Shown: positions 45,917 through 55,794, counted from the stretch's first letter. The stretch: DNA of 64,000 nt from Methanooceanicella nereidis (GCF_021023085.1 NZ_PGCK01000004.1:62001-126000); one strand, 5' to 3'. Made by a program: numbers and translations. Notes: generated by a model not told the origin, from the sequence alone.

Positions 45917-46423
45917 ATGAGCGACGACGGCGCGGGCAAGGATACGGGTAAATACAGCCGCTTCCAGAAGTTCGATAAGAAAACTTACGAAGAGGTCAAC
46001 GATGCCTTGAAGTCTAAGACACATCTGACCGCCAGGGAATGGGCTATCGCCAGGCTTTGCGCCGATTTCAAGGACCATGGAAGGTCCCAGATGACATGGA
46101 TAGGCGAGAACCTTCCCGAACTTGTTCCCTTTATGAACGAGCCCTATGAGCGCCAGGATGTCGCGTCTGCGGAAGCCGCTTTCAAGAGGAAGGTGTTGCG
46201 CTCCGGCACTACTTTCTTTTATGCTTATTATTCAGGCCTCATATCTTTTGAGGAGATGATCGAGATGGTACAGGGCATCATCAGGAACATCGAGGCCTTA
46301 AAAAGGACAGAGGGATCGGAACCCGGGGATGTTAGCACCGATGTGCAGGTAATGATGGCCGAGACACTTAAAAGGATCACCGATAAGCTTAACGAGGCGT
46401 CTGACCTGCAACAGGATAGCTGA
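45917..46423 (+). CDS. DUF5806-like protein
   Basis: 168 residues from ATG 45917. The block YEEVNDALKSKTHLTAREWA, followed by IGENLPELVPFMNEPY, resembles the DUF5806 family of haloarchaea and methanogens, as far as I recall. It is all-helical and cytosolic, with no known function. Its end overlaps the end of the convergent MFS gene by 35 bp. Confidence 0.65.
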   Translation: MSDDGAGKDTGKYSRFQKFDKKTYEEVNDALKSKTHLTAREWAIARLCADFKDHGRSQMTWIGENLPELVPFMNEPYERQDVASAEAAFKRKVLRSGTTFFYAYYSGLISFEEMIEMVQGIIRNIEALKRTEGSEPGDVSTDVQVMMAETLKRITDKLNEASDLQQDS

Positions 46424-47648
46424 CCTCGGTCTTTAAGATCCTGTCCCCCGGCAATAACAGTGCCATAAAGCCCGTCAATACCAGTATCACTATCAGCGAC
46501 ATGACACCGGCGTAAACGTCACTATGGTCAGATATGACGCCCGTGAGAAGTACCAGAAGGCCGCCTATACCGTTTGAGAACCCCAGTATAAGGCCTCCGG
46601 CCATACCCTGGCTTTTCGGCAATAATTCCTGAGCCTGCAGCATCATAGGGGAGAACGAGGCGTATATCAGCCCTCCGGCAATTGCCATGAAAGGCCATAC
46701 GAGTATGTCCGGGCAGTTGAAAGCCAGGTAAAAGAAAGGCACGGACGCGAACAGGGATGACACCAGGACGTTCTTCTTACCGTACCTGTCGGAAGCCCAT
46801 CCGCCCACTATGCCGCCTATGGCGTTCGAGAATATGAACAGGAATAACGTGATGGCGGGGGCAAGGTAGGTTACGTCGTATCCCGCGACTTCCCATCCCG
46901 CGAACCTGCCTGCATAGAACAGCGGGATAAACGTGATCATACCTATCGTCACCCAGTTCCTCAGAGACACGACAGTGATCAGTGTCGTCAGTGGGCCGAG
47001 GACTTCCCTCATGCTCTTTGCCAGCGTCCCGAGGTTAATGATCTTGGAGGGGTCCTTACACTCCTCTTCCATATCGGGGGAGTAGATATACATCAGCAGA
47101 GCGACGATGATGCCCGGGCCCATAAGCCAGACCAGGGACTCGATGCCGAACATCCCGACGATTATTACGGCTATCAACGGCATGATCGAGTACCCGATGC
47201 TGCCGCCTGCAGAGAAAATCGCCACTCCAAACCCTTTTCTGTCGCCGCTTACCTTTGGGACCATGGCCGACGCCTGCGGGTGGAACATGGACGAGCCCAG
47301 CCCCGCCAGTGCGACCAGCACGACTATGGACGCATAGTTCGGGGCGATGCCCAGGCAGCACATCAGCACTGCACACCATGCCACACCGAACGCAGCTATC
47401 CACTTTTTACCATACCTGTCCGCCAGGTATCCGAAGATGGGCTGTATGAGAGTGGAAGTGATAGAGAAGATGGAAGTAAGGCCTGCGGTCGCAGCATAGC
47501 TAAGCCCGTATAACTGTTTAAATATAGGAAGTAGAGGCGGCAGCATATTGGCGTATACGTCCACTGTGAAATGCCCCAGCCCGAGTAAAAATACCCTGAA
47601 CTTGTCAAACCTGCTTCTTTCATTATCGTCTTTTGACGTTTTACTCAT
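46389..47648 (-). CDS. MFS transporter, fosmidomycin-resistance-like (second copy)
   Basis: 419 residues with about 12 membrane segments. The MFS loop motifs GYLADRYGKKW (loop 2-3) and GGWASDRYGKKN (loop 8-9) are clear. The N-terminus FRVFLLGLGHFTVDVYANMLPPLLP resembles the Fsr subfamily. It is a paralogue of the next upstream transporter (47726-48925) and is the last gene of a four-gene operon. Substrate unknown. Confidence 0.9.
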   Translation of the reverse strand: MSKTSKDDNERSRFDKFRVFLLGLGHFTVDVYANMLPPLLPIFKQLYGLSYAATAGLTSIFSITSTLIQPIFGYLADRYGKKWIAAFGVAWCAVLMCCLGIAPNYASIVVLVALAGLGSSMFHPQASAMVPKVSGDRKGFGVAIFSAGGSIGYSIMPLIAVIIVGMFGIESLVWLMGPGIIVALLMYIYSPDMEEECKDPSKIINLGTLAKSMREVLGPLTTLITVVSLRNWVTIGMITFIPLFYAGRFAGWEVAGYDVTYLAPAITLFLFIFSNAIGGIVGGWASDRYGKKNVLVSSLFASVPFFYLAFNCPDILVWPFMAIAGGLIYASFSPMMLQAQELLPKSQGMAGGLILGFSNGIGGLLVLLTGVISDHSDVYAGVMSLIVILVLTGFMALLLPGDRILKTEVSYPVAGQTPR

Positions 47649-47725
47649 CCCCTAAAGGATTGTCAACAATTCGCTAAGGACATATAAATAAGTTTTCAAT
47701 TCGCGGAAAATGGGTAAAGAAGGTA

Positions 47726-48925
47726 TCACTTTACCCTTTGAGGCCTGATGATGCCCGGCAGCATTAACGCCAGGATAAGGCCGAACAGGGGCAGCAGCAC
47801 TAGAGAGAATATCCCGGTGACGATGCCAAAGTGGTCCGATAAGGCACCGGTGACCGAGACACCAATGCCGCCTACGCCCATCGCGAATCCAAGTATTATG
47901 CCCGACGCCATGCCCTGGTTCTTCGGTATGAGATCCTGCGCTATCAATATGGCCGGAGAGAAAGACGCCAGCAGCGCCATGCCTGCGATCGCGGTCAATG
48001 CAAGGGAAAGTAAGCCCTGAGTGTACAGTGCCAGGAATAATAGCGGCCCGGTAAGGACCAGTGACGTGACGATGACGAACTTTCTGCCGTACTTATCGGA
48101 TGTATCCCCGCCGATAAGGCCTCCCATGGCGCCGAAGAATAATAGTATGAAGAGGTGAATGCTTGCGAACTCCAGAGGCTCCCCCTTATAGGCGAAGTAT
48201 AACGGCAGGAAAGTGATAAGCCCGAAGAAAAGCCAAGCCCTCATACACACTATTCCCACAATGGTCGCTAGCGGCCTGATGACCGACCTGATGTCCCTCA
48301 GCAGCTCTTCAAACCTGAGATGGGCCCCTTCCGAAGGTGCCTCCGGAGCGTATTTGAGCAGAAGGAGTGTCATGAAAAAGCCCGGTATGAATAACAATAA
48401 TGTCCCTTCCAGCCCCCATATATGTGTCACCGGCACCACGAGCAACGGCATGACAGCATAGCCCAGGTTGCCTCCGGCAGAGAACAGCGAAACACCAAGT
48501 CCCTTATGGCTGCCGCTGATCCTCGGGACCATAGTGGATGCCTGCGGGTGGTATGACGCCGAGCCGAATCCGGCCAGTGCGACCATGACAAGTAAGATAA
48601 TGTACGTGGCAGGCACATCCAGCCCCAGATAGCCTATCACGCCAATGAGTGACATGAAAAAAGCTGTCCAGATGACGCTCAATGCCACAAGCCAGCGTTT
48701 TCCGTGCTTATCGGCATAATATCCGAACACGGGCTGTATTATGCTTGATGTGACCGTAAAGACTGTCATGATCATTCCCGACGCTGCATACGAGAGGTCG
48801 TAAGCGGACCTTAATAAAGGCAGCAGCGGAGGCACCATGTTCGCATAACAGTCAGTTATGAAGTGTCCCAGTGCCAGGATAAAAATACGAAACTTATCAA
48901 AATTAACGTCTTTGCCTAAGGCCAT
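47726..48925 (-). CDS. MFS transporter, fosmidomycin-resistance-like (first copy)
   Basis: 399 residues, about 12 membrane segments. FRIFILALGHFITDCYANMV opens it, GYYADKHGKRW and GGDTSDKYGRKF are the loop motifs. About half of the visible positions match the neighbouring copy, showing a tandem duplication. Its gene lies 8 bp after the TIM-barrel gene, so it is in the same operon. A sugar acid or phosphorylated metabolite could be the cargo; that is inference from the neighbour. Confidence 0.9.
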   Translation of the reverse strand: MALGKDVNFDKFRIFILALGHFITDCYANMVPPLLPLLRSAYDLSYAASGMIMTVFTVTSSIIQPVFGYYADKHGKRWLVALSVIWTAFFMSLIGVIGYLGLDVPATYIILLVMVALAGFGSASYHPQASTMVPRISGSHKGLGVSLFSAGGNLGYAVMPLLVVPVTHIWGLEGTLLLFIPGFFMTLLLLKYAPEAPSEGAHLRFEELLRDIRSVIRPLATIVGIVCMRAWLFFGLITFLPLYFAYKGEPLEFASIHLFILLFFGAMGGLIGGDTSDKYGRKFVIVTSLVLTGPLLFLALYTQGLLSLALTAIAGMALLASFSPAILIAQDLIPKNQGMASGIILGFAMGVGGIGVSVTGALSDHFGIVTGIFSLVLLPLFGLILALMLPGIIRPQRVK

Positions 48926-48933
48926 GTTATCAT

Positions 48934-49716
48934 CTACTGGTTGTTTTTCTCCCAGTCCCTTATGAACTCCAGGCTCTTCTCGCCCTCTTCCAGGCTTCGT
49001 CCCTCTATTACGACGACGCCGTCAAAATCCTTGATCTCTTTAAGGATATATTTCCAGTCTATGATACCCGTCCCTATCTGTAAATGCTCATCATGGGCCC
49101 CCCTGTTATCGTGTGCATGGATATGGGAGAACCGGTGTTTTTCTTTTAGGAACCCGGGTATGTTCTTAACGGTGTTCGCATGGCCGACGTCGAAGGTCAT
49201 GCCCAGGTTTTCCCTGCCGACCATCTCTATCATGCCGAATATCTCGTGAGGCGTCCTGCATAAGAGCTTATCCATGTTAGGCATGTTCTCAAGACAGATC
49301 TTTACGCCGTAGTCTTTTGCGTGGTCGCAAATGATCCTTAATGCCTCTATATTCCTGTCCCACGCCTTATCCGGTACCTGATTGCCCAGTGGCGACAGTA
49401 CGCCCGGATGTATGACCATCGTGTCAGAAAAATCCGCAGAAAGCTCTATGCACTGCTTGAACTGCGCTATCGTCTCATTCCAGATAGGGTCGTTGAGCGT
49501 GGCGCAGTTGAGGTCGGAGAACGGGCCGTGTACGGTGATCTTGAGGTTCGTGGAGTTGATTATATCCTTTATTTCAGGAAGCGTCTCCCTGCTTATTCGC
49601 TGTTTAGCCTCGCTGACTATCTCCCATCCCTGGAAGCCCATGTCCTCTAGCCGATATGCCCAAGAGAACGGGTAAGTTACAAGCTTGTATGCGGAAAAGC
49701 CGACCTTCAGGCTCAA
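48934..49716 (-). CDS. Sugar phosphate isomerase/epimerase-like TIM barrel
   Basis: 260 residues of the xylose-isomerase-like (AP endonuclease 2) TIM-barrel superfamily. Metal-ligand blocks are KICLENMPN (Glu), MTFDVGHANTV (Asp/His), HIHAHDNRGAHDEH (His/Asp) and GVVVIEGRS (Glu). It overlaps the UPF0200/0201 gene by 4 bp and precedes the transporter pair by 8 bp. Superfamily assignment is firm; whether it acts on a sugar or on DNA is not decided by sequence alone. Confidence 0.85.
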   Translation of the reverse strand: MSLKVGFSAYKLVTYPFSWAYRLEDMGFQGWEIVSEAKQRISRETLPEIKDIINSTNLKITVHGPFSDLNCATLNDPIWNETIAQFKQCIELSADFSDTMVIHPGVLSPLGNQVPDKAWDRNIEALRIICDHAKDYGVKICLENMPNMDKLLCRTPHEIFGMIEMVGRENLGMTFDVGHANTVKNIPGFLKEKHRFSHIHAHDNRGAHDEHLQIGTGIIDWKYILKEIKDFDGVVVIEGRSLEEGEKSLEFIRDWEKNNQ

Positions 49717-50669
49717 AGCTCTATCTCCATCACAGGCCTGCCGTCTTTCGTTACCGGCGCAAGCCAGTCGATAATCATCTCAGGGTCGAAGTGTGATATA
49801 GTGACGTATATGCCCCCAAGGGCCACATCGTGGTCCAGGAAGTTCACTTCACCCATAAAGGCAGCCTGTTTATTCAGCTCGAACGATATTTCTTTCTCCT
49901 CTCTCGATAGGCCCTTATAGAAGAAATTTCGTGCAGTATCAAGTATTTTCTCTTTTCTTAATAGATCGTGGAAATGCGAAAGGTCCGAGGGCTTGCCTTC
50001 AAAGCGGTCCACATAGCCTTTTTGCTTTATCATGTTCAGCTTTGTGCCCGGGAAAATGTTCTCTACGGCACGGGCCACGTTTTCCTCTACCTCGGTCGGG
50101 AACACCAGAACGGACACGGTGGTCTCGATGCTCTCCCTCGTAAGTATGGACCCGATCTCCTCCCGGAATTTTTCTATAGGGTCTAGATTGACCACTTCTT
50201 TATCAGCGACCTCGATAGCCTTGCCCATGCCCCATGATAGCTCTCTTTCATCGCGCTGCCTGAGCCACTCCGGCGTGCCATTATCGTCAGAGCGGGCACG
50301 TCTTGTGAGCCTCTCCAGCCTGAGCTCGAACGGAGCGTCTATCTTGACGAGCGTGAAGTTCTCCCCGAACTTCTCCTTGAACGTCTCGACCTCGGCGATG
50401 CCGCGTATGCCGTCGATAACGACCACGTTGCCTTCCAATGACTCTATTTTCGGAATGCACCTCTTAGCTATCGCGTCCATTCCCTCATCCTTTCTCAACT
50501 GGTTCGCGACCGAGCCGATGTTGGCATCGGTAGGCTCCAGCCCCCTGTTCTTTACTTCCTCGCGAAGCACGTCTCCCATTATTATGACGGGGAGCCCCAT
50601 CTCGCGAGCGACGCCGGACGCCTCACTCTTTCCCGCTCCGGGCATCCCTACGAAAGCTATGACCTTCAT
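49713..50669 (-). CDS. UPF0200-UPF0201 fusion, P-loop kinase-like protein
   Basis: 318 residues. Residues 1-180 are a P-loop kinase domain of the UPF0200 type (KVIAFVGMPGAGKSEASGVA; VVVIDGIRG as Walker B; RLTRRARSDD lid region), related to adenylate and dephospho-CoA kinases. Residues about 185-318 are the UPF0201 domain. The two-domain form is typical of archaea. The substrate is unknown. First gene of the operon with the TIM-barrel protein and two MFS transporters. Confidence 0.88.
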   Translation of the reverse strand: MKVIAFVGMPGAGKSEASGVAREMGLPVIIMGDVLREEVKNRGLEPTDANIGSVANQLRKDEGMDAIAKRCIPKIESLEGNVVVIDGIRGIAEVETFKEKFGENFTLVKIDAPFELRLERLTRRARSDDNGTPEWLRQRDERELSWGMGKAIEVADKEVVNLDPIEKFREEIGSILTRESIETTVSVLVFPTEVEENVARAVENIFPGTKLNMIKQKGYVDRFEGKPSDLSHFHDLLRKEKILDTARNFFYKGLSREEKEISFELNKQAAFMGEVNFLDHDVALGGIYVTISHFDPEMIIDWLAPVTKDGRPVMEIEL

Positions 50670-50824
50670 GAAAATGATACCTCACTATGATTGTTTGTCT
50701 TACTGATTTGAACATATTAATACTTGTGCAAAAATCATATGATAATATCAATTACGGTTTTCAGGGCCCGGATAGCAGGAAGGTCGTACAAATTCGTGCA
50801 TAAGAAAGCCGCATATTAAAAAAT

Positions 50825-50998
50825 TCAATCTTTGAACGCCCCGATGAACACGACCGCAAAGCTCATTATCGCTGCAGTGACGCCGATCTTCTGTACCAGC
50901 GAGATATCTGACTGAGTAAAGACCAGAAGACACGCCTCGAAAACGAACAGATAGGTGGTCCACCTTACCAGCGTTCGTATAATGGAAGAATCGGACAT
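50825..50998 (-). CDS. Small two-helix membrane protein
   Basis: 57 residues from ATG 50996-50998 (MSDSSIIRTLVRW...) to TGA at 50825-50827. Two hydrophobic segments (YLFVFEACLLVF and AAIMSFAVVFIGAF) are separated by a short polar turn. No ribosome site precedes it, so translation may be leaderless. There is no known family. Hydrophobic pattern and a clean stop support coding, but the small size keeps confidence moderate. Confidence 0.45.
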   Translation of the reverse strand: MSDSSIIRTLVRWTTYLFVFEACLLVFTQSDISLVQKIGVTAAIMSFAVVFIGAFKD

Positions 50999-51165
50999 AT
51001 AGTATGAGAAATATTCATTGACGCAAATAGATTCCGCGCAACATTTTTATCTGAAAAATGAACATAAGTGTGCTTGAAAAGGGAAAATTTTTGTTGTATA
51101 AGCGTTTAAATACTTCCTTACTGTATAGTACAGGATATAGAGTAACCCACAGCCCGGAGAATAAT

Positions 51166-51717
51166 ATGAATAATATGGACCTGATCATATCGACGATTAA
51201 AAAGGTGTACTCAATAAGACATGCAGTGGAAAAGCGAGCCATGGAAAAGAACCCGTTCAATGGCATACCGTTACTCGAAGACATCGCATACAGGCTTTCG
51301 AGCGACGCGCTTTCGAAGGACCAGATGAAAGACATATCTGCCTTCGTAACGGCAACCTGCCCCAATGAAGAGACATTGGTGATCATGGAACGCATATCCG
51401 CTTTCAAGGCCGGGCAAAAAGTGGACAGGCCCCTTAAAGTGCTTTTATCCTACGTGGGACTGATCCTGCCAATACTGATCGTCATACTAATCGAAGCATA
51501 CATGGTATATCTGGGCATTATAACTGAGATGCCTTACCTGATCCTCACGTTCGTTCTGATACTGGCGGCGATCATAATATCGGTGCTCCTGTTCGCGTAC
51601 CTCGGCTATGATCCGGTGTACAGGCGCGATATGATAGAAAACCATGCATGGAAGGCCATACATAAGGAATGCGAATACAGGCTGAATCTGGGCGGCCAAA
51701 AAAGGCTCACGGATTAA
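51166..51717 (+). CDS. Membrane protein of unknown function
   Basis: 183 residues from ATG 51166, preceded by GGAG; a longer reading from 51058 has no ribosome site. A charged helical N-terminal domain of about 95 residues is followed by two long membrane segments (VLLSYVGLILPILIVILIEA and PYLILTFVLILAAIIISVLL) and a short basic tail. It ends 4 bp before the convergent nrdG stop. I recognise no family. Confidence 0.65.
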   Translation: MNNMDLIISTIKKVYSIRHAVEKRAMEKNPFNGIPLLEDIAYRLSSDALSKDQMKDISAFVTATCPNEETLVIMERISAFKAGQKVDRPLKVLLSYVGLILPILIVILIEAYMVYLGIITEMPYLILTFVLILAAIIISVLLFAYLGYDPVYRRDMIENHAWKAIHKECEYRLNLGGQKRLTD

Positions 51718-51721
51718 ACGG

Positions 51722-52492
51722 TCAGACCGTCTCGTCTCCGAGCTCGCGAGTCCTTACCACTAATTTTTTAATGTTCAATCCCTGCCTTGCCCGCAATGTC
51801 CTGGCAAGGTCCAGCAATTCGTTCCTCGGGATAGCTTCTGTCCCCTTCATCTTTTCTTCCCACGCAAGCTCGGGCCTTCCCTGCTGGATTACATAAGAGT
51901 CGCAGCATCCGAGGGACCCGGCGATGCCCGCCACGTCTTCCGGCATGTCCGCTATGTCCTTTAAAACAGTGGTCCGCGCCTCATAGTAAACAAGCTTTCC
52001 CTCTGACCTCAGCCTTGCGCATATTTCGATAGACCGGGTAATGGACTGCAGTATCTCATCCCCGTTTTCATATCCGGACGCGTACAGGTAGGGCCCCTGC
52101 TTCAACGGGGCCTTGACGTCAAGGAATACGGCATCCAGTGATCCTTCGTCGTTCAGCTCTTTTATCCGGTCGGGATACATGCCATTGGTCTGGATACCTA
52201 CCAGCAGGCCGAAGCTTTTCGCATATTTTGCGAGCTCCCGGACTGCTCCCATCTGCATGAACGGCTCCCCGCCGGAAAGGACTATACCGTCGATGAAATC
52301 TTTGGCCTTGTCGATCTCGCCTTTTACTTTTTCGATGTCAGCGGGCTCGTAGTCGTCTTCGACCTCCATGAATTGCGAGTTAGAGCAATAAGGGCACTTC
52401 AGCGGACATCCCCGCATAAATATGGTCATGACCACCTTTCCGGGCCAGTCCAGAGTCGACGTCGGTATTATGTCGCCAAGGTTAATTTTCAT
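51722..52492 (-). CDS. nrdG: Anaerobic ribonucleotide reductase activase (NrdG-type radical SAM)
   Basis: 256 residues from ATG 52492, 6 bp after GAGG; a start 35 codons earlier is unlikely. It cleaves S-adenosylmethionine and installs the glycyl radical on NrdD. Cluster motif CPLKCPYC at 29-36, with the typical lead STLDWPGKVVMTIFMRG and the GGEPFMQ motif. nrdD lies upstream on the same strand, but a 220-bp palindromic repeat separates them. Confidence 0.9.
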   Translation of the reverse strand: MKINLGDIIPTSTLDWPGKVVMTIFMRGCPLKCPYCSNSQFMEVEDDYEPADIEKVKGEIDKAKDFIDGIVLSGGEPFMQMGAVRELAKYAKSFGLLVGIQTNGMYPDRIKELNDEGSLDAVFLDVKAPLKQGPYLYASGYENGDEILQSITRSIEICARLRSEGKLVYYEARTTVLKDIADMPEDVAGIAGSLGCCDSYVIQQGRPELAWEEKMKGTEAIPRNELLDLARTLRARQGLNIKKLVVRTRELGDETV

Positions 52493-52597
52493 CGAATGCC
52501 TCATGTCAATTGAATATTGTAGATATGGGCTTACACCATAATTAATTTTCTGAGCGATATGAGTATAGTGATGGAATGATGAAAGACCATAGGTCAA

Positions 52598-53005
52598 TGA
52601 CTATGATATATTGGTTTTTCTTATAATTCCTGATCTAATAAGACCTGTATTATGATAGAAAAAGATTTAAAAACACCATATTCCTCCACCACGAAGGCAA
52701 CTAAGGGCACGGTTTTTTCACCACGAAGCGCTCGAAGGGCTCGAGGGTACACCAGTTTCCACCACAAAGCGCACGAAGGCGAATAAGGACCACTAATTTT
52801 TTTTAAGTATATGATAAATCTTCAAAAAAGTCCTTTGTGAACCCTCGAGCCCCTTGTGCGCTTCGTGGTGAAAAATAGTGGTCCTTAGTCGCCTTTGTGG
52901 CGTGGATAACTATGATCAGACAGTAAGGATCAACCTTAACCTGCGAAAATATTGAAATGAAAACTAAAATAAGGAAATAGCCGGAAATCCCGGCCATCAT
53001 TTGAT
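52598..53005. other. nrdD-nrdG spacer holding a repeat element
   Basis: About 400 bp between two genes that are normally close. Apart from the palindromic repeat (52686-52905) it is AT-rich, with no gene. Confidence 0.6.
52686..52905. repeat. Dispersed palindromic repeat, copy 3, core inverted
   Basis: Outer arms CCACCACGAAGG / CCTTTGTGGCGTGG and inner CACCACGAAGCGCTCGAAGG / CCCTTGTGCGCTTCGTGGTG surround the core. The core reads GGACCACTAATTTTTTTTAA to AAAAAGTCC, the reverse complement of that in copies 2 and 4 (GGACTTTTT to TTAGTGGTCC). The core has therefore flipped between the arms. Confidence 0.88.
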
Positions 53006-55351
53006 CTAGTTTACGCAGTATCTCTTTCTGTCCCTGAGCTCTGCGATCTTCGCGTCGTTCCAGCCGCCGGTGTTGATGTCGCCGCTTCCGATGCGCTGGC
53101 AGTAGCCGGTTATCCTGGAATAGTACTCAAGATCGTTACCGCTTGCGCCGCAGTTCGGGCATTTATTTAAAAGCCCGCCTGACACGGTCGTACATTTCTT
53201 GCAGGTTGTCAGGTCGCGGGTGTAGTCGAAAAGTCCCATGCTCGTGTTGCGGCAGAGCTTTTCGGTGAGGCTCATCAGGCCTGCGGGGTCGGGGGTGCCT
53301 TCGCCCAGGAATAAGTGGGCTATGTGGCCGCCGTTACATACAGGGTGATAGTTGCCCTCGAGCTTTGCCCTTTCGAACAGCGATATGTCGGCGTCGACCT
53401 TTATGTGAGAGCTGTTTGTATAGTATACGGCTCCGCTCTCCCTGTCGCCGTTGACGATGGCGCGGTCCCCGAAGTGGCGCATGTCGAGCTTGGCGAACCT
53501 GCCCGCGGTGGATTCTGCCGGGGTCTGGGTGAGCGTCCACCTCCATCCGGTAAGCTCCTGCTGCACTTCAGCCCAGTCGCGCATGTACCTGAGCACGTCC
53601 ATTCCGAAATCGTATGCGTCCACGGATTCGTGGAGGCTGGTCCCTGTGTGCGCCTGCACGAACTCATTCAGGCCGACGAACCCTACTGTGTGGGTGACGT
53701 CCCTGAACCTGTAGTACTCCTCGCCTTCGGCGTTCTTCTGCGTCAGGAACGGAAGGAGCTTGTTCTGGTAGAGCCTCTTTTCCATCAGCTCATGTTTAAT
53801 GACAAGAGCCTCTTTGATAAGGTCGAGCCTGGAATCCAGTATCTCGAACACTTTGCTGTCGTCGCCGTTTGCCTCAAGGGCTATGCGCGGCAGGTTGACC
53901 GTGTTATAGTGAATGTTGCCGGTCCTCATTGTGCTCATCATGGGGTTCTCATAGCCCTGCTTATCGGCCCAGTCGCCGCTAAGCCTGGTCCTGCATCCCA
54001 TGCTGTTGACCGCGTCATGCTGCCATTCCGGAAGAAGGTTCAGTATGTACGGGGTCCCGTATTTTGAGAACAGCTGATGGACTTTAAAGAGCATATCATT
54101 CTGCTCCCTGTCCTTGAACGCGCTATCCCTGACCTTCACTATAAGATTCGGGAAGAGGTGTGGTTTTCCGAGAGCGTCGCCTTCGAGGAAAACGTCCAGC
54201 AGTGCTTTCGTAAACATGACAAGCTCATCATGATAGTCGCCATAAGTGCCGGATATCTTACCCTTCGGGCCTACGGCAGGGATGTCCTGAAGGAATTTCG
54301 GCACCGTGAGGTCAATATCCATGTTTGAGAACACTACCTGGCCGCCGCGAGCGACGTACTGCATGTTCATCTCATAGACGAACGCCTGTGCCACCTGCTT
54401 GACGTCGTCGTAAGACTTGCCGGTGAAGAACGGCGCCATGAATATGTTAAAGTTATCGAAAGACTGCCCGCCGGCCATATTGGTCTGGCTTGACGCGAGG
54501 ATCTTCGCCGCATGGAGCGCTGCCACCATGCCGTGCTTCGGCGGCCCCGCGACAGACGTATGATTTCCGGTACCGTCGACCCTCAAGCCATGCTTAAAGA
54601 ACCATGAAAGGTCGTGCTGAAGGCAGTTTGGCCTTATGGCGAAATAGTCCGCGTCATGCAGATGGATGTCACCGCGCATGTGGGCGTCCGAGATGTTCTT
54701 AGGTAATATCTTTACGAGAAGATACTCCCTGATTATCTGGTCGCCTGCGAACTTGTGGATGGTCTCGGGGTTATGGTGCAGGTTTGCGTTCTCCTTGCTG
54801 CCCTGTTCGATAAGCTTTGTCACGTCGTACACGGGCATACCGAGCCTGGTGTATTGTGAACGGGCTTCTTCGAACCCTTCCTCCAGTAACTGTACCGTGG
54901 TGATCTCACGAATAAGGGGTGCTGTCAGGTAGCTCACTTTCAGTTTCCTGAGCTTCGCCTCGACTTCCCTTGCCACGTGTGCGGCGCTTTCCTGAGGGAG
55001 GTTAGTCTCTTTGACCAGAGACTCCTCTATGAACTTGCTGTTAAAAGGCTCGAGAGTCCCCCTCGACGTCCTGACGTACATTTCATGTGATTGCTTGTAC
55101 TTCAGGGCCGCATCCGGGTCCCTCTGGTCTATCATGTTGATAAGTATAGTGCGAAGAGATCTGGTAGTTATGCCGTCCTGTATCCTGTACTGGAGGTCAT
55201 CCGCTATATCGCATGCCACCTTGTAGGATATCCCTGACTTTATGAGGCTGACAACTACCTTGTTCAGGTCGAAGAGTTCGATCCTGTTGTCAGACTTTAT
55301 GATGTATAGGTCACCGTCACCGCGTGTCTTTTCGAAATTCATTGAAACCAT
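53006..55351 (-). CDS. nrdD: Anaerobic ribonucleoside-triphosphate reductase
   Basis: 781 residues; ATG 55351 lies 5 bp after GGGGGTG. It makes deoxynucleotides using a glycyl radical. An ATP-cone allosteric domain fills residues about 15-105. The catalytic core contains NCLQHDLSWFFKHG (active-site Cys) and TGNIHYNTVNLPRIALEA. The C-terminus has the zinc motif CKKCTTVSGGLLNKCPNC, then the radical site SRITGYCQ, with Gly 749. The activase gene nrdG follows on the same strand. Confidence 0.96.
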   Translation of the reverse strand: MVSMNFEKTRGDGDLYIIKSDNRIELFDLNKVVVSLIKSGISYKVACDIADDLQYRIQDGITTRSLRTILINMIDQRDPDAALKYKQSHEMYVRTSRGTLEPFNSKFIEESLVKETNLPQESAAHVAREVEAKLRKLKVSYLTAPLIREITTVQLLEEGFEEARSQYTRLGMPVYDVTKLIEQGSKENANLHHNPETIHKFAGDQIIREYLLVKILPKNISDAHMRGDIHLHDADYFAIRPNCLQHDLSWFFKHGLRVDGTGNHTSVAGPPKHGMVAALHAAKILASSQTNMAGGQSFDNFNIFMAPFFTGKSYDDVKQVAQAFVYEMNMQYVARGGQVVFSNMDIDLTVPKFLQDIPAVGPKGKISGTYGDYHDELVMFTKALLDVFLEGDALGKPHLFPNLIVKVRDSAFKDREQNDMLFKVHQLFSKYGTPYILNLLPEWQHDAVNSMGCRTRLSGDWADKQGYENPMMSTMRTGNIHYNTVNLPRIALEANGDDSKVFEILDSRLDLIKEALVIKHELMEKRLYQNKLLPFLTQKNAEGEEYYRFRDVTHTVGFVGLNEFVQAHTGTSLHESVDAYDFGMDVLRYMRDWAEVQQELTGWRWTLTQTPAESTAGRFAKLDMRHFGDRAIVNGDRESGAVYYTNSSHIKVDADISLFERAKLEGNYHPVCNGGHIAHLFLGEGTPDPAGLMSLTEKLCRNTSMGLFDYTRDLTTCKKCTTVSGGLLNKCPNCGASGNDLEYYSRITGYCQRIGSGDINTGGWNDAKIAELRDRKRYCVN

Positions 55352-55794
55352 ACGGACACCCCCGGAATGATCTTGTAAGAAGTCATGTTACCATCTCAAG
55401 CTATCGATCACCATATACTTGCTTATCGATATTGTAAAAAGCCAATACATAATGACTTACTACTTGTACTGCTTGCAAGGTTATAAGTGTTATGTTTACA
55501 TTTTGTAAGTAATTATATTAATAGTGATTTTTCAATTGAACAAATAAATATGCGGTCCGTAATTAACCCCATAAGGATTTAAAATCGGTTTTGATGGCTT
55601 ATACGTAAGCCGAAAAAATATTTGAGCGGCGTGAGAGGGTTTTTTGGGCCGTTTGAAATATTTTAAAAATATTTGTAAAAAAGTTTATGAAAATTTTCAT
55701 TTTTTAGTGAATATAATAATATTAAGAAATTATTAGCTATCCACAGCAAATATGTAGAGTATATTCGTAATATTTCATAAAAGGGAAAAACAAA
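55352..55794. other. AT-rich divergent promoter region
   Basis: 443 bp between divergent nrdD and the unknown gene at 55795. No ORF, repeat or RNA gene is recognised. It contains long A/T runs around 55640-55720 and several TTGTAAG-type words near nrdD (55373, 55505), too few to call a binding site. Confidence 0.5.

Noticed and set aside
53315-54067. 250-codon plus-strand ORF opposite nrdD
   Set aside because: It lies antisense to the conserved catalytic core of NrdD and has no family or start signal.
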